Made by a program: the position numbers and the translations under genes. Shown one piece after another: positions 6,777 through 13,992 of a DNA stretch of 14,258 bases. Position 1 is the stretch's first letter, and each line of letters begins with the position of its first letter. The notes beneath the pieces are model-generated. The model saw only the letters and a program-made list of their open reading frames with translations, had not been told where the DNA came from and made no database searches. Source of the DNA: Vulcanimicrobiota bacterium (GTDB taxonomy: Bacteria; Vulcanimicrobiota; Vulcanimicrobiia; Vulcanimicrobiales; Vulcanimicrobiaceae); assembly GCA_013289785.1 (NCBI GenBank), contig JABCZE010000009.1, forward strand, positions 1-14,258. The letters run 5' to 3'.

Positions 6777-7777
6777 ACGTTGCCGTCGTCGGCGCGACGG
6801 GCGCGGTCGGTGAAACCATCGTGCAGGTGCTCGAGGAGCGCAACGTTCCCGTCGCGGAGCTGCATCCGTTTGCCTCGCGCGACCGGGCCGCTGCCGTGCG
6901 CTTTCGCGGCGACCGGTTGGACGTCCGCACCGCATCCGACGAAGCGTTGCGCGGCTTCGACGTCGTTTTCTTCGCCGGCGGCGAAGATGCCAGCGAAAAA
7001 TATGCGCCGGGACTGCTGGAACGGGGCTCCGTCATCATCGACAACAGCGCTACGTTCCGTATGCAGCGCGGCGTGCCGCTGATCGTTCCGGAGGTCAACG
7101 GGGATGTAGTGCGGCCCGAGCACCGGCTCTTTCCGGTCGCAAACTGCACCGCCATCATTCTCTGCACGGCATTGCGGCCGATTCGCGACGTCGCCGGCTT
7201 GAAGTACGTTCGCGTCGCGACCTATCAAGCAGCCAGCGGTGCCGGTCGCGCGGGGCTCGACGAGCTGGCGGCGGACGAACGCGCGCTCGTCACCGGTGCG
7301 CCGGAGCCGGCGCCCTCGGTTTTTCCCCGTCCACTGGCGCGCAACGTCGTGCCGCAAGTCGGCGCGTTCGATGCCGACGGATGGAGCGGGGAGGAATGCA
7401 AGGTCCGCGACGAGAGCCAGAAGATGCTCGGCCTGCCCGAGCTGACGATCAGCGTCACCTCCGTCCGCGTGCCGGTCCGCACCGCGCATAGCGAAGCGGT
7501 TTTTCTCGAGACGCAGCGCGAGACGAGTTGTGCCGAGCTGGCGGCGGCGTTCGACGCCGGGGCGGCCATCGTCTTCCATCGCGACGGCATCGTGACACCG
7601 CGCGAGGTCGAAGGGACCGATGACGTGCATGTGGCCCGCCTCCGATCCGAGACGACCGCAGAAAAGGGAAGGCACTTTGCCTTCTGGTGCGTGGGCGATC
7701 AGTTGCGTAAAGGCGCCGCAACCAACGCGGTGCAAATTCTCGAGCTGCTGCTCGAGAAAGGGTACGTCGCGGCATGA
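6773..7777 (+). CDS. asd: Aspartate-semialdehyde dehydrogenase
   Basis: Asd converts aspartyl-phosphate, made by the kinase encoded next, to aspartate semialdehyde with NADPH, at the branch to lysine/DAP and to threonine/methionine. The N-terminal VGATGAVG loop (7-14) binds NADP. The catalytic cysteine is C125 in ANCTAI. Other family motifs are QAASGAGR, NVVPQVG, EECKVRDESQKMLG and VRVPVRTAHSE. The length of 334 residues is normal. The GTG start at 6773 overlaps the dapB stop (GTGA) and is preceded by GAGGAG at 6762-6767. The family commonly has NCST at the active site; here it is NCTA, a mild variation. The identity is secure. Confidence 0.95.
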   Translation: MNVAVVGATGAVGETIVQVLEERNVPVAELHPFASRDRAAAVRFRGDRLDVRTASDEALRGFDVVFFAGGEDASEKYAPGLLERGSVIIDNSATFRMQRGVPLIVPEVNGDVVRPEHRLFPVANCTAIILCTALRPIRDVAGLKYVRVATYQAASGAGRAGLDELAADERALVTGAPEPAPSVFPRPLARNVVPQVGAFDADGWSGEECKVRDESQKMLGLPELTISVTSVRVPVRTAHSEAVFLETQRETSCAELAAAFDAGAAIVFHRDGIVTPREVEGTDDVHVARLRSETTAEKGRHFAFWCVGDQLRKGAATNAVQILELLLEKGYVAA

Positions 7778-9000
7778 ATGTCACGTCTCAAAAAGTGGCG
7801 GTGCTAAAGTTCGGCGGAACCTCCGTGGGTACTCGCGAGCAGCGGCAGATCGCTTATCGGCGCGTGCGCGACGCGCGCGAGGCCGGGTTTGCGACCGTCG
7901 CGGTGGTCTCCGCGATGGGCCGTTTTCCCGAGCCCTATGCGACCGACTCGCTGCTCTCGCTCGTCGACGGCCGCAGCGGAACCGTTAATACCGATCTCCT
8001 GCTCTCTGCCGGAGAGTTGGTCGCGGCCGCGGTCTTCGCCGACGAGCTTAGCGCCCAAGGCGTGCCGGCTGTGGCGATTTCCGGCGGTCAGGCCGGTATC
8101 GTAACCAACGAGCGCCCCGGCGACGCAACGATTCTCCGCGTGGAGCCTCATGCGATCCGCGAGCTGTTGGAACGCGGAACGGTTCCCGTGATCGCCGGCT
8201 TTCAGGGGGTCGCGCAAGACGGTACGGTTACCACTCTGGGCCGCGGCGGAACGGATCTTTCGGCCATCGCGCTGGGCCACGCGCTCGAAGCTCAGCGCGT
8301 GGATATCTACACCGACGTAAGCGGCGCAATGACCGCCGATCCGCGGCGCATCCCGGCGGCGCGAACGATCGAGCGCGCCTCGCTGGCTGAAATGACCGAG
8401 CTGGCAAACCACGGTGCAAAGGTGATGCATTCCAAAGCCGCACAATATGCCGGCCGCACCGGAACGCGCTATGCCGTCAAGGGTCTGCACAGTGACCAGG
8501 GGACGGTGGTCGACGAAAACGTTGACCATCACCGGCCGGTGACCGGCGTGACGTCGTCGGGCCGCGTGACCTGGGTTCGTATTATTCGAGGCGACATCGA
8601 ATCGCCGAGCCGGCGAATGGAGACCGAGTTGGAGATGTTTCGGCGCGTCGCCGAAGCCGAGATCTCGATCGACCAAGTTACGATCAATCAAGCCGGCGTG
8701 GCGTTTGTCGTCGAGGGCGACCGTGGTAACGAGATTCGCAGTCTGCTCTCCGATTTGAATCTCGCCGTTCGGGTGCGGGAAGGCTGTTCGAAGCTTTCGG
8801 TCGTTGGTACCGGAATGCGCGACGCGCCCGGCGTCGTCCATCAAGTGGCCGAAGCGCTCTCGCAAGCCGACGTCGAGATCATCCATTGCACCGACAGCAA
8901 CGTGACGATTTCTATTCTCGTCCCCGCCGCGGAGGCCGAGCGTGCCGAGATCGCCGTCCACGCGCAGTTTTGCCTCGACCGAGGAGACCCCGTCTTATGA
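7774..9000 (+). CDS. lysC: Monofunctional aspartate kinase, DapG-like, with two C-terminal ACT domains
   Basis: This 408-residue aspartokinase makes aspartyl-phosphate, the committed step for lysine, DAP, threonine and methionine. The kinase domain begins with KFGGTSV (K12-V18) and includes TLGRGGTDLSA and YTDVSGAMTADPR. Two ACT regulatory domains fill about 265-400. Several segments resemble Bacillus subtilis DapG more than LysC or E. coli ThrA as I recall them: VVSAMGR..PYATDSLL near the start, a DLLLSAGE segment, and a final ACT with CTDSNVTISILV. DapG is the meso-DAP-sensitive isozyme, so control by DAP is possible but unproven. ATG 7774 overlaps the asd stop by 4 bp, and ATGA at 8997-9000 joins it to dapA. 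The gene symbol dapG may suit it better. Confidence 0.94.
   Translation: MNVTSQKVAVLKFGGTSVGTREQRQIAYRRVRDAREAGFATVAVVSAMGRFPEPYATDSLLSLVDGRSGTVNTDLLLSAGELVAAAVFADELSAQGVPAVAISGGQAGIVTNERPGDATILRVEPHAIRELLERGTVPVIAGFQGVAQDGTVTTLGRGGTDLSAIALGHALEAQRVDIYTDVSGAMTADPRRIPAARTIERASLAEMTELANHGAKVMHSKAAQYAGRTGTRYAVKGLHSDQGTVVDENVDHHRPVTGVTSSGRVTWVRIIRGDIESPSRRMETELEMFRRVAEAEISIDQVTINQAGVAFVVEGDRGNEIRSLLSDLNLAVRVREGCSKLSVVGTGMRDAPGVVHQVAEALSQADVEIIHCTDSNVTISILVPAAEAERAEIAVHAQFCLDRGDPVL
8981..8986 (+). promoter_or_regulatory. Shine-Dalgarno site that fixes the dapA start
   Basis: GAGGAG lies 10 bases before ATG 8997, inside the end of lysC. It supports 8997 rather than an in-frame upstream ATG at 8886, which would add 37 residues unlike the family. 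Confidence 0.65.
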
Positions 9001-9899
9001 ACTCGCAACTTGGAGTCATTCTCACCGCGATGGTGACGCCGTTCGACGAACGCGGCGACCTGAACCTCAACGAAGCGGGGCGTTTGGCGCGCTGGCTCGT
9101 CGATCGCGGAAACGACGGCCTGATTCTGGCCGGCTCGACGGGCGAAGGACAAACGCTCGAACCCGCGGAGCGCGTCGCGCTGTACGTAGCGGTGAAAGCG
9201 GCGGTTGGCCGCGACGCCTTCGTCATTGCCAACGCCGGCACGAATTCGACCCGCGAGTCGGTCCGCGCAACGCAAGAGGCGACCGAAGCAGGGGTCGATG
9301 GAATCTTGGCCGTCGTACCCTATTACAACAAGCCGACGCAAAGCGGAATGCTCGGGCATTTCGGCGCGATCGCGCAAGCGACGCAGCTTCCCGTCGTCAT
9401 CTACAATATTCCGGGCCGCACCGCTGCCAATATGCTGCCCGAAACGCTGCTGGAGCTTGCGCGGCGCCACCGGAACATCGCCGGCGTTAAGGAGTCGAGC
9501 GGCGACCTCAAGCAGATCGGAATGATTCTGCGCGACCGCGCCGAGGGATTCATCGTTTGGTCGGGCGACGACCATCTCTTCCTGCCCTGCTTGGCGCTGG
9601 GAGCCGACGGCGTCGTCGGCGTTGCGTCGCACCTGTGCTCGCGCGAGTACCGCGCAATGCTGAACGCCTACCGAAACGGTCGTGTGGAAGAGGCGGCGCA
9701 GATTCACGCATCGCTCCTGCCGCTGATCGACGTGCTCTTTTCTACGACAAGTCCAATTCCGGTGAAATGGGCGATGCGACAGCTCGGCTTCGACGTCGGA
9801 TCTTGTCGCCTTCCACTCGACGAAATTCCCGAAAACATCGCGAATCGCTTGCGGCCGATCTTGGCAGCCTACGCGTCGCACGCCGTCGAGTCCCGGTGA
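8997..9899 (+). CDS. dapA: 4-hydroxy-tetrahydrodipicolinate synthase
   Basis: DapA condenses pyruvate with aspartate semialdehyde, the first step unique to lysine/DAP synthesis, using a TIM-barrel aldolase fold. The 300-residue product starts GVILTAMVTPF. It carries GSTGEG with T48, PYYNKPTQ at 108-115, and YNIPGRT with the likely catalytic Y136 and R141. KESSGD contains the Schiff-base lysine K165. These positions are offset by a few residues from E. coli DapA (Y133, R138, K161). The start overlaps the lysC stop (ATGA) and has a good ribosome binding site. Its own stop overlaps the next gene's GTG. Related N-acetylneuraminate lyases share the fold, but the dapB-asd-lysC context and the motifs favour DapA. 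Confidence 0.95.
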   Translation: MNSQLGVILTAMVTPFDERGDLNLNEAGRLARWLVDRGNDGLILAGSTGEGQTLEPAERVALYVAVKAAVGRDAFVIANAGTNSTRESVRATQEATEAGVDGILAVVPYYNKPTQSGMLGHFGAIAQATQLPVVIYNIPGRTAANMLPETLLELARRHRNIAGVKESSGDLKQIGMILRDRAEGFIVWSGDDHLFLPCLALGADGVVGVASHLCSREYRAMLNAYRNGRVEEAAQIHASLLPLIDVLFSTTSPIPVKWAMRQLGFDVGSCRLPLDEIPENIANRLRPILAAYASHAVESR

Positions 9900-10621
9900 C
9901 GTCGCTGCAGATTCTCGGCTGCCGGCTCGACGTGCTCGACGCCGGCGAGGCAACGCACCGCATTCTCGACGATGCCCGCAAAGGCAGCGGCGCGCAGATC
10001 GTCACGCTGGGAACCGAAATGGTCGTCTACGCGCAGCGTGACGCACGTTTTCGCGACATCGTCAACGCATGCGCGCTTTCGCTCTGCGATACCGTAGGAT
10101 TGCTGACGGTGGCGCGGCGGCGAGGCGCGCGGCTTCGCGAACGCGTCACCGGGGTCGAACTGCTGGAGCACCTCTGTGAGGGGGCTGCCGCGGCAGGTCT
10201 TCCAGTGTATTTCTTGGGCGGTTCGCCCGGCGTCGCAGCCGACGCGGCCGCGATTTTGGAGGTTCGTTTTCCTGGATTGCAGATTGCCGGCACGCGCGAA
10301 GGATTTTTCACCGACGAGCAAACGCCGGCAGTGGTTGCGAGCATCGCCCAGAGCGGGGCGCGCCTGCTCTTTGCCGGGATGGGATCTCCGCGGCAAGAGT
10401 TTTGGCTGGCGGCGCATCTCCGCGAAACCGGCTGCGGCGCGGGCATCGGCGTCGGCGGTTCGTTCGACGTAATTTCTGGGCGCGTCACGCGCGCGCCGCA
10501 CCTCGCGCGCCGGTTGGGCCTCGAATGGCTCTACCGGCTCGTCAAAGAACCGCGGCGCTGGCGGCGGCAGCTCGCTCTTCCGCGCTTTGCGTGGCTGATT
10601 CTGCTCGAGGAACTGCGGTGA
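9896..10621 (+). CDS. WecG/TagA/CpsF-family glycosyltransferase (GT26)
   Basis: This 241-residue enzyme is expected to add an N-acetylhexosamine-type sugar (ManNAc or ManNAcA in studied members) to a lipid-linked intermediate at the inner membrane face. The start is GTG 9896, overlapping the dapA stop; the longer upstream open frame runs inside dapA and is not used. T37 and D65 fall at the same numbers I recall for key residues of Thermoanaerobacter TagA. Downstream are YFLGGSPGVA, AGMGSPRQEFWLA and GVGGSFDVISGRVTRAP. The C-terminal LGLEWLYRLVKEPRRW segment with basic and hydrophobic residues is the membrane-associating tail. Two usual residues differ: LGTEM replaces the common LNxEM, and CDTVG replaces DGxG. 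The donor is unknown. Its coupling to DAP genes suggests a cell-envelope polymer. Confidence 0.9.
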   Translation: MTSLQILGCRLDVLDAGEATHRILDDARKGSGAQIVTLGTEMVVYAQRDARFRDIVNACALSLCDTVGLLTVARRRGARLRERVTGVELLEHLCEGAAAAGLPVYFLGGSPGVAADAAAILEVRFPGLQIAGTREGFFTDEQTPAVVASIAQSGARLLFAGMGSPRQEFWLAAHLRETGCGAGIGVGGSFDVISGRVTRAPHLARRLGLEWLYRLVKEPRRWRRQLALPRFAWLILLEELR

Positions 10622-11643
10622 AAGCGATGATTCTCGCGGGTGGTCTGTCGACGCGGCTCTATCCGCTTACCAAATCCGTTCCCAAGCCGCTGGTGCCGGT
10701 TGCCGGCGTTCCGAATGCCGCGCATTTGATGCGTTACCTCAAAGCCTACGGTTTTGACGAGATTGCAATCAACGTTCACTATCTCGCCGATGCGATCGTC
10801 GAGGCGCTGGGCGACGGCTCGCGCTACGGCGTGAAGCTGCACTACTCGTACGAGAACGAGTTGCTTGGAAGTGCCGGCGGCCTCAAGAAGGTGCAAGAGT
10901 TCTTCGACGACGAGCCGTTTGCGGTGATCGGCTGCGACGAAGTAACCGACATTCGCCTCGACAAGCTGCTTGAGTTTCATCGCGATCGAGCGGCGATTGC
11001 GACGATCGGACTCGTCGAATGCGACGTCGTCGATCAGTATGGCGTCGTGGTCCTCGACGAACGTGCGAAGATCGTCGGCTTCCAGGAGAAGCCGCCGCGG
11101 GGGATGGAGCGCAGTAAGTTGGCCAACACCGGCGTCTACGTTTTTTCGCCGGAGATTTTCGACCATATTCCGCGGGCCGAGTTCTACGATTTCGGCAAGC
11201 AAGTCTTTCCGGCACTGCAGGGCGCGGGCGAGCCCTTCTATGGATTTCACGCGCGCGGCGCGTATTGGGCGGATATCGGCACGCCCGGCGAATACCGGCG
11301 CGCGAGTTACGACGTGCTCGAAGGCGTCGTGCAGATTCCCAAGACGACTTCGAACGGTATCGACTCCTCGGCGCGCTTGGGCAGCAACGTCCGAATCGAA
11401 GGCCCGGTGCGCATCGGCGCGTCGGCCACGATCGCCGACGGCGTGTCGATCGTGGGCCCGAGCATCATCGGCGATGGCGTGCGCGTCGATACCGCGGTGA
11501 CGCTGGAACGCAGCATTCTTTGGAACGGCGCGACGATCGGCGCGCGTGCGAATTTGCGCGACACGATCGTGGGAAGCGGCTACGTGGTTCAGCCCGAAAG
11601 CGTGCTCGACGACGCGCTGGTTGCCGTAGAGGCTTCGACCTAG
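10618..11643 (+). CDS. Second NDP-sugar pyrophosphorylase with left-handed beta-helix tail (GMPP-like)
   Basis: This 341-residue nucleotidyltransferase is paralogous to the product of 366-1436. The pyrophosphorylase loop GGLSTRLYPLT (8-18) and PKP lysine K23 are aligned at identical positions. The usual NGD is here GCDEVTD with D107, and EKP is at 157-159. YWADIGTPGEY marks the end of the catalytic domain. The tail (about 255-335) has hexapeptide-like repeats including ARLGSNVRIEGPVRIG and GARANLRDTIVG. GTG 10618 overlaps the stop of the preceding glycosyltransferase (GTGA) and has GAGGAA six bases before it; ATG 10627 is a less likely alternative. It may supply the nucleotide sugar used by a surface polymer, with the preceding GT26 enzyme as a partner. 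The substrate (mannose, glucose or heptose) cannot be read from the sequence. Confidence 0.87.
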   Translation: MKAMILAGGLSTRLYPLTKSVPKPLVPVAGVPNAAHLMRYLKAYGFDEIAINVHYLADAIVEALGDGSRYGVKLHYSYENELLGSAGGLKKVQEFFDDEPFAVIGCDEVTDIRLDKLLEFHRDRAAIATIGLVECDVVDQYGVVVLDERAKIVGFQEKPPRGMERSKLANTGVYVFSPEIFDHIPRAEFYDFGKQVFPALQGAGEPFYGFHARGAYWADIGTPGEYRRASYDVLEGVVQIPKTTSNGIDSSARLGSNVRIEGPVRIGASATIADGVSIVGPSIIGDGVRVDTAVTLERSILWNGATIGARANLRDTIVGSGYVVQPESVLDDALVAVEAST

Positions 11644-11682
11644 CAGCCTAGACATTCGGTCGCCGCGGCGTGATCGAGCGGT

Positions 11683-12306
11683 ATGGACTGGCGCCCGCTG
11701 CTCGACTTCGTTTTCCCCGCGCAATGCGCGAGCTGCAACGCGATTGGTTCTGGGCTCTGTAGCGCATGTCGCCCGGATGGTAAAGCCATCGCCGTTTATC
11801 TGCCGTCGCTGCGCGTCGCGGCCGCCGCCCCCTACGAAAGCACGCTTCGCGCAGCGGTGCTGGCGCTCAAAGATGGGCGCCGGGACGTGGCTGAGGCGTT
11901 GGGGCGGATGACGGCGCCCTTGGTTACGCCCGGCGCGACCCTCGTGCCGGTTCCCACGACGGCCAAACGCCGGCGTACTCGCGGCCTCGACGGCGTCGCG
12001 CTTGTGGCTCGGTGCGCGGCTGCCATCGCCGGCGCCCGGGTCGTTCTGGCCTTAGAACAGCGATCCGGCGACGCGCAGCGTGGGCGGTCACGCTCGCAAC
12101 GCCTCGCCGCCCAGGGGCGATTTGCGTGCAATGCGGCCGGTGTAGCGGGTGTACGCGTGACGCTCTTTGACGACGTCTGTACGACCGGATCGACGCTTCG
12201 CGATTGTGCCGACGCGATTCGCGAAGCCGGCGGCCTGGTGGACGATGCGATAGTGGTCGCCGTGGCGAACAGCCCCAAGCCGTGGAGCACCTCCAACGTT
12301 CGCTGA
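11683..12306 (+). CDS. comF: ComF-family double zinc-ribbon phosphoribosyltransferase-like protein
   Basis: The 207-residue product has the ComF layout. A short N-terminal zinc ribbon has C15, C18, C26 and C29. A type I phosphoribosyltransferase domain carries LVPVPTT, KRRRTRGLDGV and the PRPP loop FDDVCTTGSTL in 159-179. ComF proteins are needed for DNA uptake during natural transformation in Bacillus and Haemophilus. In other bacteria the role is unclear, and the enzyme substrate is not established. The gap to the upstream gene is 39 bp and contains a perfect 10-base palindrome at 11661-11670 (CGCCGCGGCG). The Shine-Dalgarno is weak (GAGCGG). The 3' end overlaps the ribD start by 25 bp, so it is translated with the riboflavin genes. 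No other competence gene is in view. Confidence 0.88.
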   Translation: MDWRPLLDFVFPAQCASCNAIGSGLCSACRPDGKAIAVYLPSLRVAAAAPYESTLRAAVLALKDGRRDVAEALGRMTAPLVTPGATLVPVPTTAKRRRTRGLDGVALVARCAAAIAGARVVLALEQRSGDAQRGRSRSQRLAAQGRFACNAAGVAGVRVTLFDDVCTTGSTLRDCADAIREAGGLVDDAIVVAVANSPKPWSTSNVR

Positions 12307-13391
12307 CGCCGCTTGACGAGCTGTACTTGCACCGTGCCTACGAGCTGGCGGCCCGGGGGATCGGCAGCACTTCTCCAAATCCGCCGGTCGGAGCGGTCGT
12401 CGTGCGCGAAAACCGAATCGTCGGCGAAGGGTATCATCATCGCGCCGGCGACGCGCATGCCGAAACCGATGCGCTCCGCCAAGCCGGGCGCGAAGCCGGC
12501 GGCGCGACGCTCTACGTCTCGCTCGAACCCTGCCGGCACGTCGGCCGTACGCCGCCCTGCACGCGCGCCGTCGTCGAAGCCGGCATCGTGCGCGTGGTTG
12601 CCGGCGCGCTCGACCCCACGCTGCACGGCGGTGCCGCCGAGTTGCGCGAAGGCGGCGTGGATGTTACGGTTGCGCAGGACCCGATCGCACGCGATTTGAT
12701 CGAACCGTTTGCGCGCGCCGCGACGTTGCAGCGGCCGTACGTTGCATTAAAAATGGCGATGTCTCTCGACGGTGCGATTGCGTACCGGCCGGACGTCGAA
12801 GTACGGTTGACCTCCGAAGATACGCGGCGCTACGTCCGCGAACTGCGCATCGCCCACGACGCCGTAATGGTCGGCGCGAGCACGGTACGAGTGGACGATC
12901 CGCAGCTCACGGTTCGTCCGCCTCATCATCGCCTGCGTCCTTACGTGCGAGTCGTTCTCTGCCAAACCCACGGTGTCACGGCGACCAGCCGGATCTTCGA
13001 TCGCGATGAAGGTTATGCAAAGACGATCGTCCTTGCTCCCAGCGCTTTGGCCGATCGTATGGAGGAGTTGCGCGACGTGGCCGACGTGGTCGGCGTCGGA
13101 CCGCCGGGGAGTCTCGCGCTCGGCTTGTCACAGGCGCTCGAAGCGTTGCGCGCGCGCGGCATCTACAGCGTCTTGTGCGAAGGCGGGCCTACCTTGGCGG
13201 CCGGCCTGATCGCCGGCGGCCACGTCGATCGTTTTTACTGGGCGATCGCGCCGCTCTTTCTGCAAAGCGCAAGCGCCGTGCCGGTGCTCGCGGGCGCGGA
13301 TTTACTTCCGCCGGGCGTACGGTTGCGATTCGATCGCGTCGAGCGAACGGGCGAGGACGTCGTGATGAGCGGAACGTTCGCCGATGTTTAG
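12282..13391 (+). CDS. ribD: Bifunctional diaminohydroxyphosphoribosylaminopyrimidine deaminase / 5-amino-6-(5-phosphoribosylamino)uracil reductase
   Basis: RibD carries out the second and third steps of riboflavin synthesis: zinc-dependent deamination and NADPH-dependent reduction. The deaminase domain (about 8-145) has SPNPPVGAVVV, then H59-A-E61, and EPCRHVGRTPPC with C84 and C93 as zinc ligands. The reductase domain (about 149-369) has ALKMAMSLDGAIA, DAVMVGASTVRVDDPQLT and LCEGGPTLAAGLI. The family serine in EPCSH is replaced by arginine, a common tolerated change. GTG 12282 is chosen because it is the nearest standard start before the conserved LDELYLHRAYELA. An upstream ATG at 12204 would add 26 residues inside comF. 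At 369 residues the length matches E. coli RibD (367). It overlaps ribE by 8 bp. Confidence 0.95.
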   Translation: MEHLQRSLTPLDELYLHRAYELAARGIGSTSPNPPVGAVVVRENRIVGEGYHHRAGDAHAETDALRQAGREAGGATLYVSLEPCRHVGRTPPCTRAVVEAGIVRVVAGALDPTLHGGAAELREGGVDVTVAQDPIARDLIEPFARAATLQRPYVALKMAMSLDGAIAYRPDVEVRLTSEDTRRYVRELRIAHDAVMVGASTVRVDDPQLTVRPPHHRLRPYVRVVLCQTHGVTATSRIFDRDEGYAKTIVLAPSALADRMEELRDVADVVGVGPPGSLALGLSQALEALRARGIYSVLCEGGPTLAAGLIAGGHVDRFYWAIAPLFLQSASAVPVLAGADLLPPGVRLRFDRVERTGEDVVMSGTFADV

Positions 13392-13992
13392 CGGCCTAAT
13401 TCGCTATCGCGGTACTGTCCTTAGTGTCATCCTGAGCGGAGTCGAAGGACGAGGGGCTAACGTCGAAGGGCGACTGATCGTGCAGTGCGAGGGCGTGGAA
13501 GTGGAACGACCGCAGCCCGGCGACTCGATCGCCGTCGACGGCGTCTGTCTTACTGCAACCGCAGTCGATGGAGACGCTGTTGCGTTCGACGTGGTTCCCG
13601 AAACGCTGGCGTGCAGCACCTTAGGCGATCGCGTGGCCGGCGATTGCGTCAACGTGGAGTATGCGCTTCGCGTCGGCGACCGGCTCGGTGGCCATTTTGT
13701 CTACGGCCACGTGGATGCCGCTATCCGCGTGCTGTCGCGCATGCCCGAGGGGCAAGGCGAACGGATGCGCGTCGAGACTCCACCGCCGCTGGCAGCGATG
13801 ATCGCGCCCAAAGCGTTCATTGCGGTTGACGGCATCAGCCTGACCGTTGCCGCGATAGGCGACGGCTGGTTCGAGGTCGCGCTCATCCCGGAAACCATCG
13901 CGCGCACGACGCTGTGCGCACGTCCGCCCGGCAGCCGCGTCAACCTCGAAGTCGACCCCATCGCCCGCTACGTGGTCCATGGCACGTTATAA
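13384..13992 (+). CDS. ribE: Riboflavin synthase alpha chain with an extra N-terminal loop from a DNA repeat
   Basis: Riboflavin synthase dismutates two lumazine molecules to riboflavin and the pyrimidinedione. The protein has two similar lumazine-binding barrels (about 1-100 and 101-200). MFSGLI at the N-terminus, GDSIAVDGVCLT, LGGHFVYGHVD, FIAVDGISLTV and FEVALIPETIARTTL are all diagnostic. ATG 13384 overlaps the ribD TAG. Compared with remembered B. subtilis and E. coli sequences, the stretch from the start to GDSIAVDG is about eight residues longer, exactly where dispersed repeat copy C is read as SVILSGVEGR (14-23). A second VEGR follows at 27-30. The extra residues fall in the turn between the first two beta strands, so activity may survive. 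The symbol ribC is also used for this gene. Confidence 0.94.
   Translation: MFSGLIRYRGTVLSVILSGVEGRGANVEGRLIVQCEGVEVERPQPGDSIAVDGVCLTATAVDGDAVAFDVVPETLACSTLGDRVAGDCVNVEYALRVGDRLGGHFVYGHVDAAIRVLSRMPEGQGERMRVETPPPLAAMIAPKAFIAVDGISLTVAAIGDGWFEVALIPETIARTTLCARPPGSRVNLEVDPIARYVVHGTL
13425..13450 (+). repeat. Dispersed repeat copy C, in frame inside ribE
   Basis: This copy has the shared core with G at the variable position and lies wholly inside the ribE coding sequence without a frameshift or stop. Its 3' tail is echoed 21 bases downstream: 13441-13452 and 13462-13473 agree at 11 of 12 bases. GTCCTT at 13417-13422 is the reverse complement of AAGGAC at the repeat's end. A full copy beside a partial copy is also the arrangement at 1436-1492. 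Confidence 0.85.

Noticed and set aside
6581..7735. 384-codon minus-strand open frame opposite dapB and asd
   Set aside because: It mirrors well-identified + strand enzymes in GC-rich DNA, where antisense frames stay open by codon bias, and its translation has no recognisable motif.
7804..8961. 385-codon minus-strand open frame opposite lysC
   Set aside because: Same reason: antisense shadow of a complete aspartokinase.
9557..9895. N-terminal extension of the GT26 glycosyltransferase
   Set aside because: The 113 extra codons lie inside dapA, are arginine-rich and have no homologous character; the overlap start GTG 9896 begins exactly at the conserved domain.
10531..11724. 397-codon minus-strand open frame opposite the second nucleotidyltransferase
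   Set aside because: Antisense shadow; no ribosome binding site or family signature.
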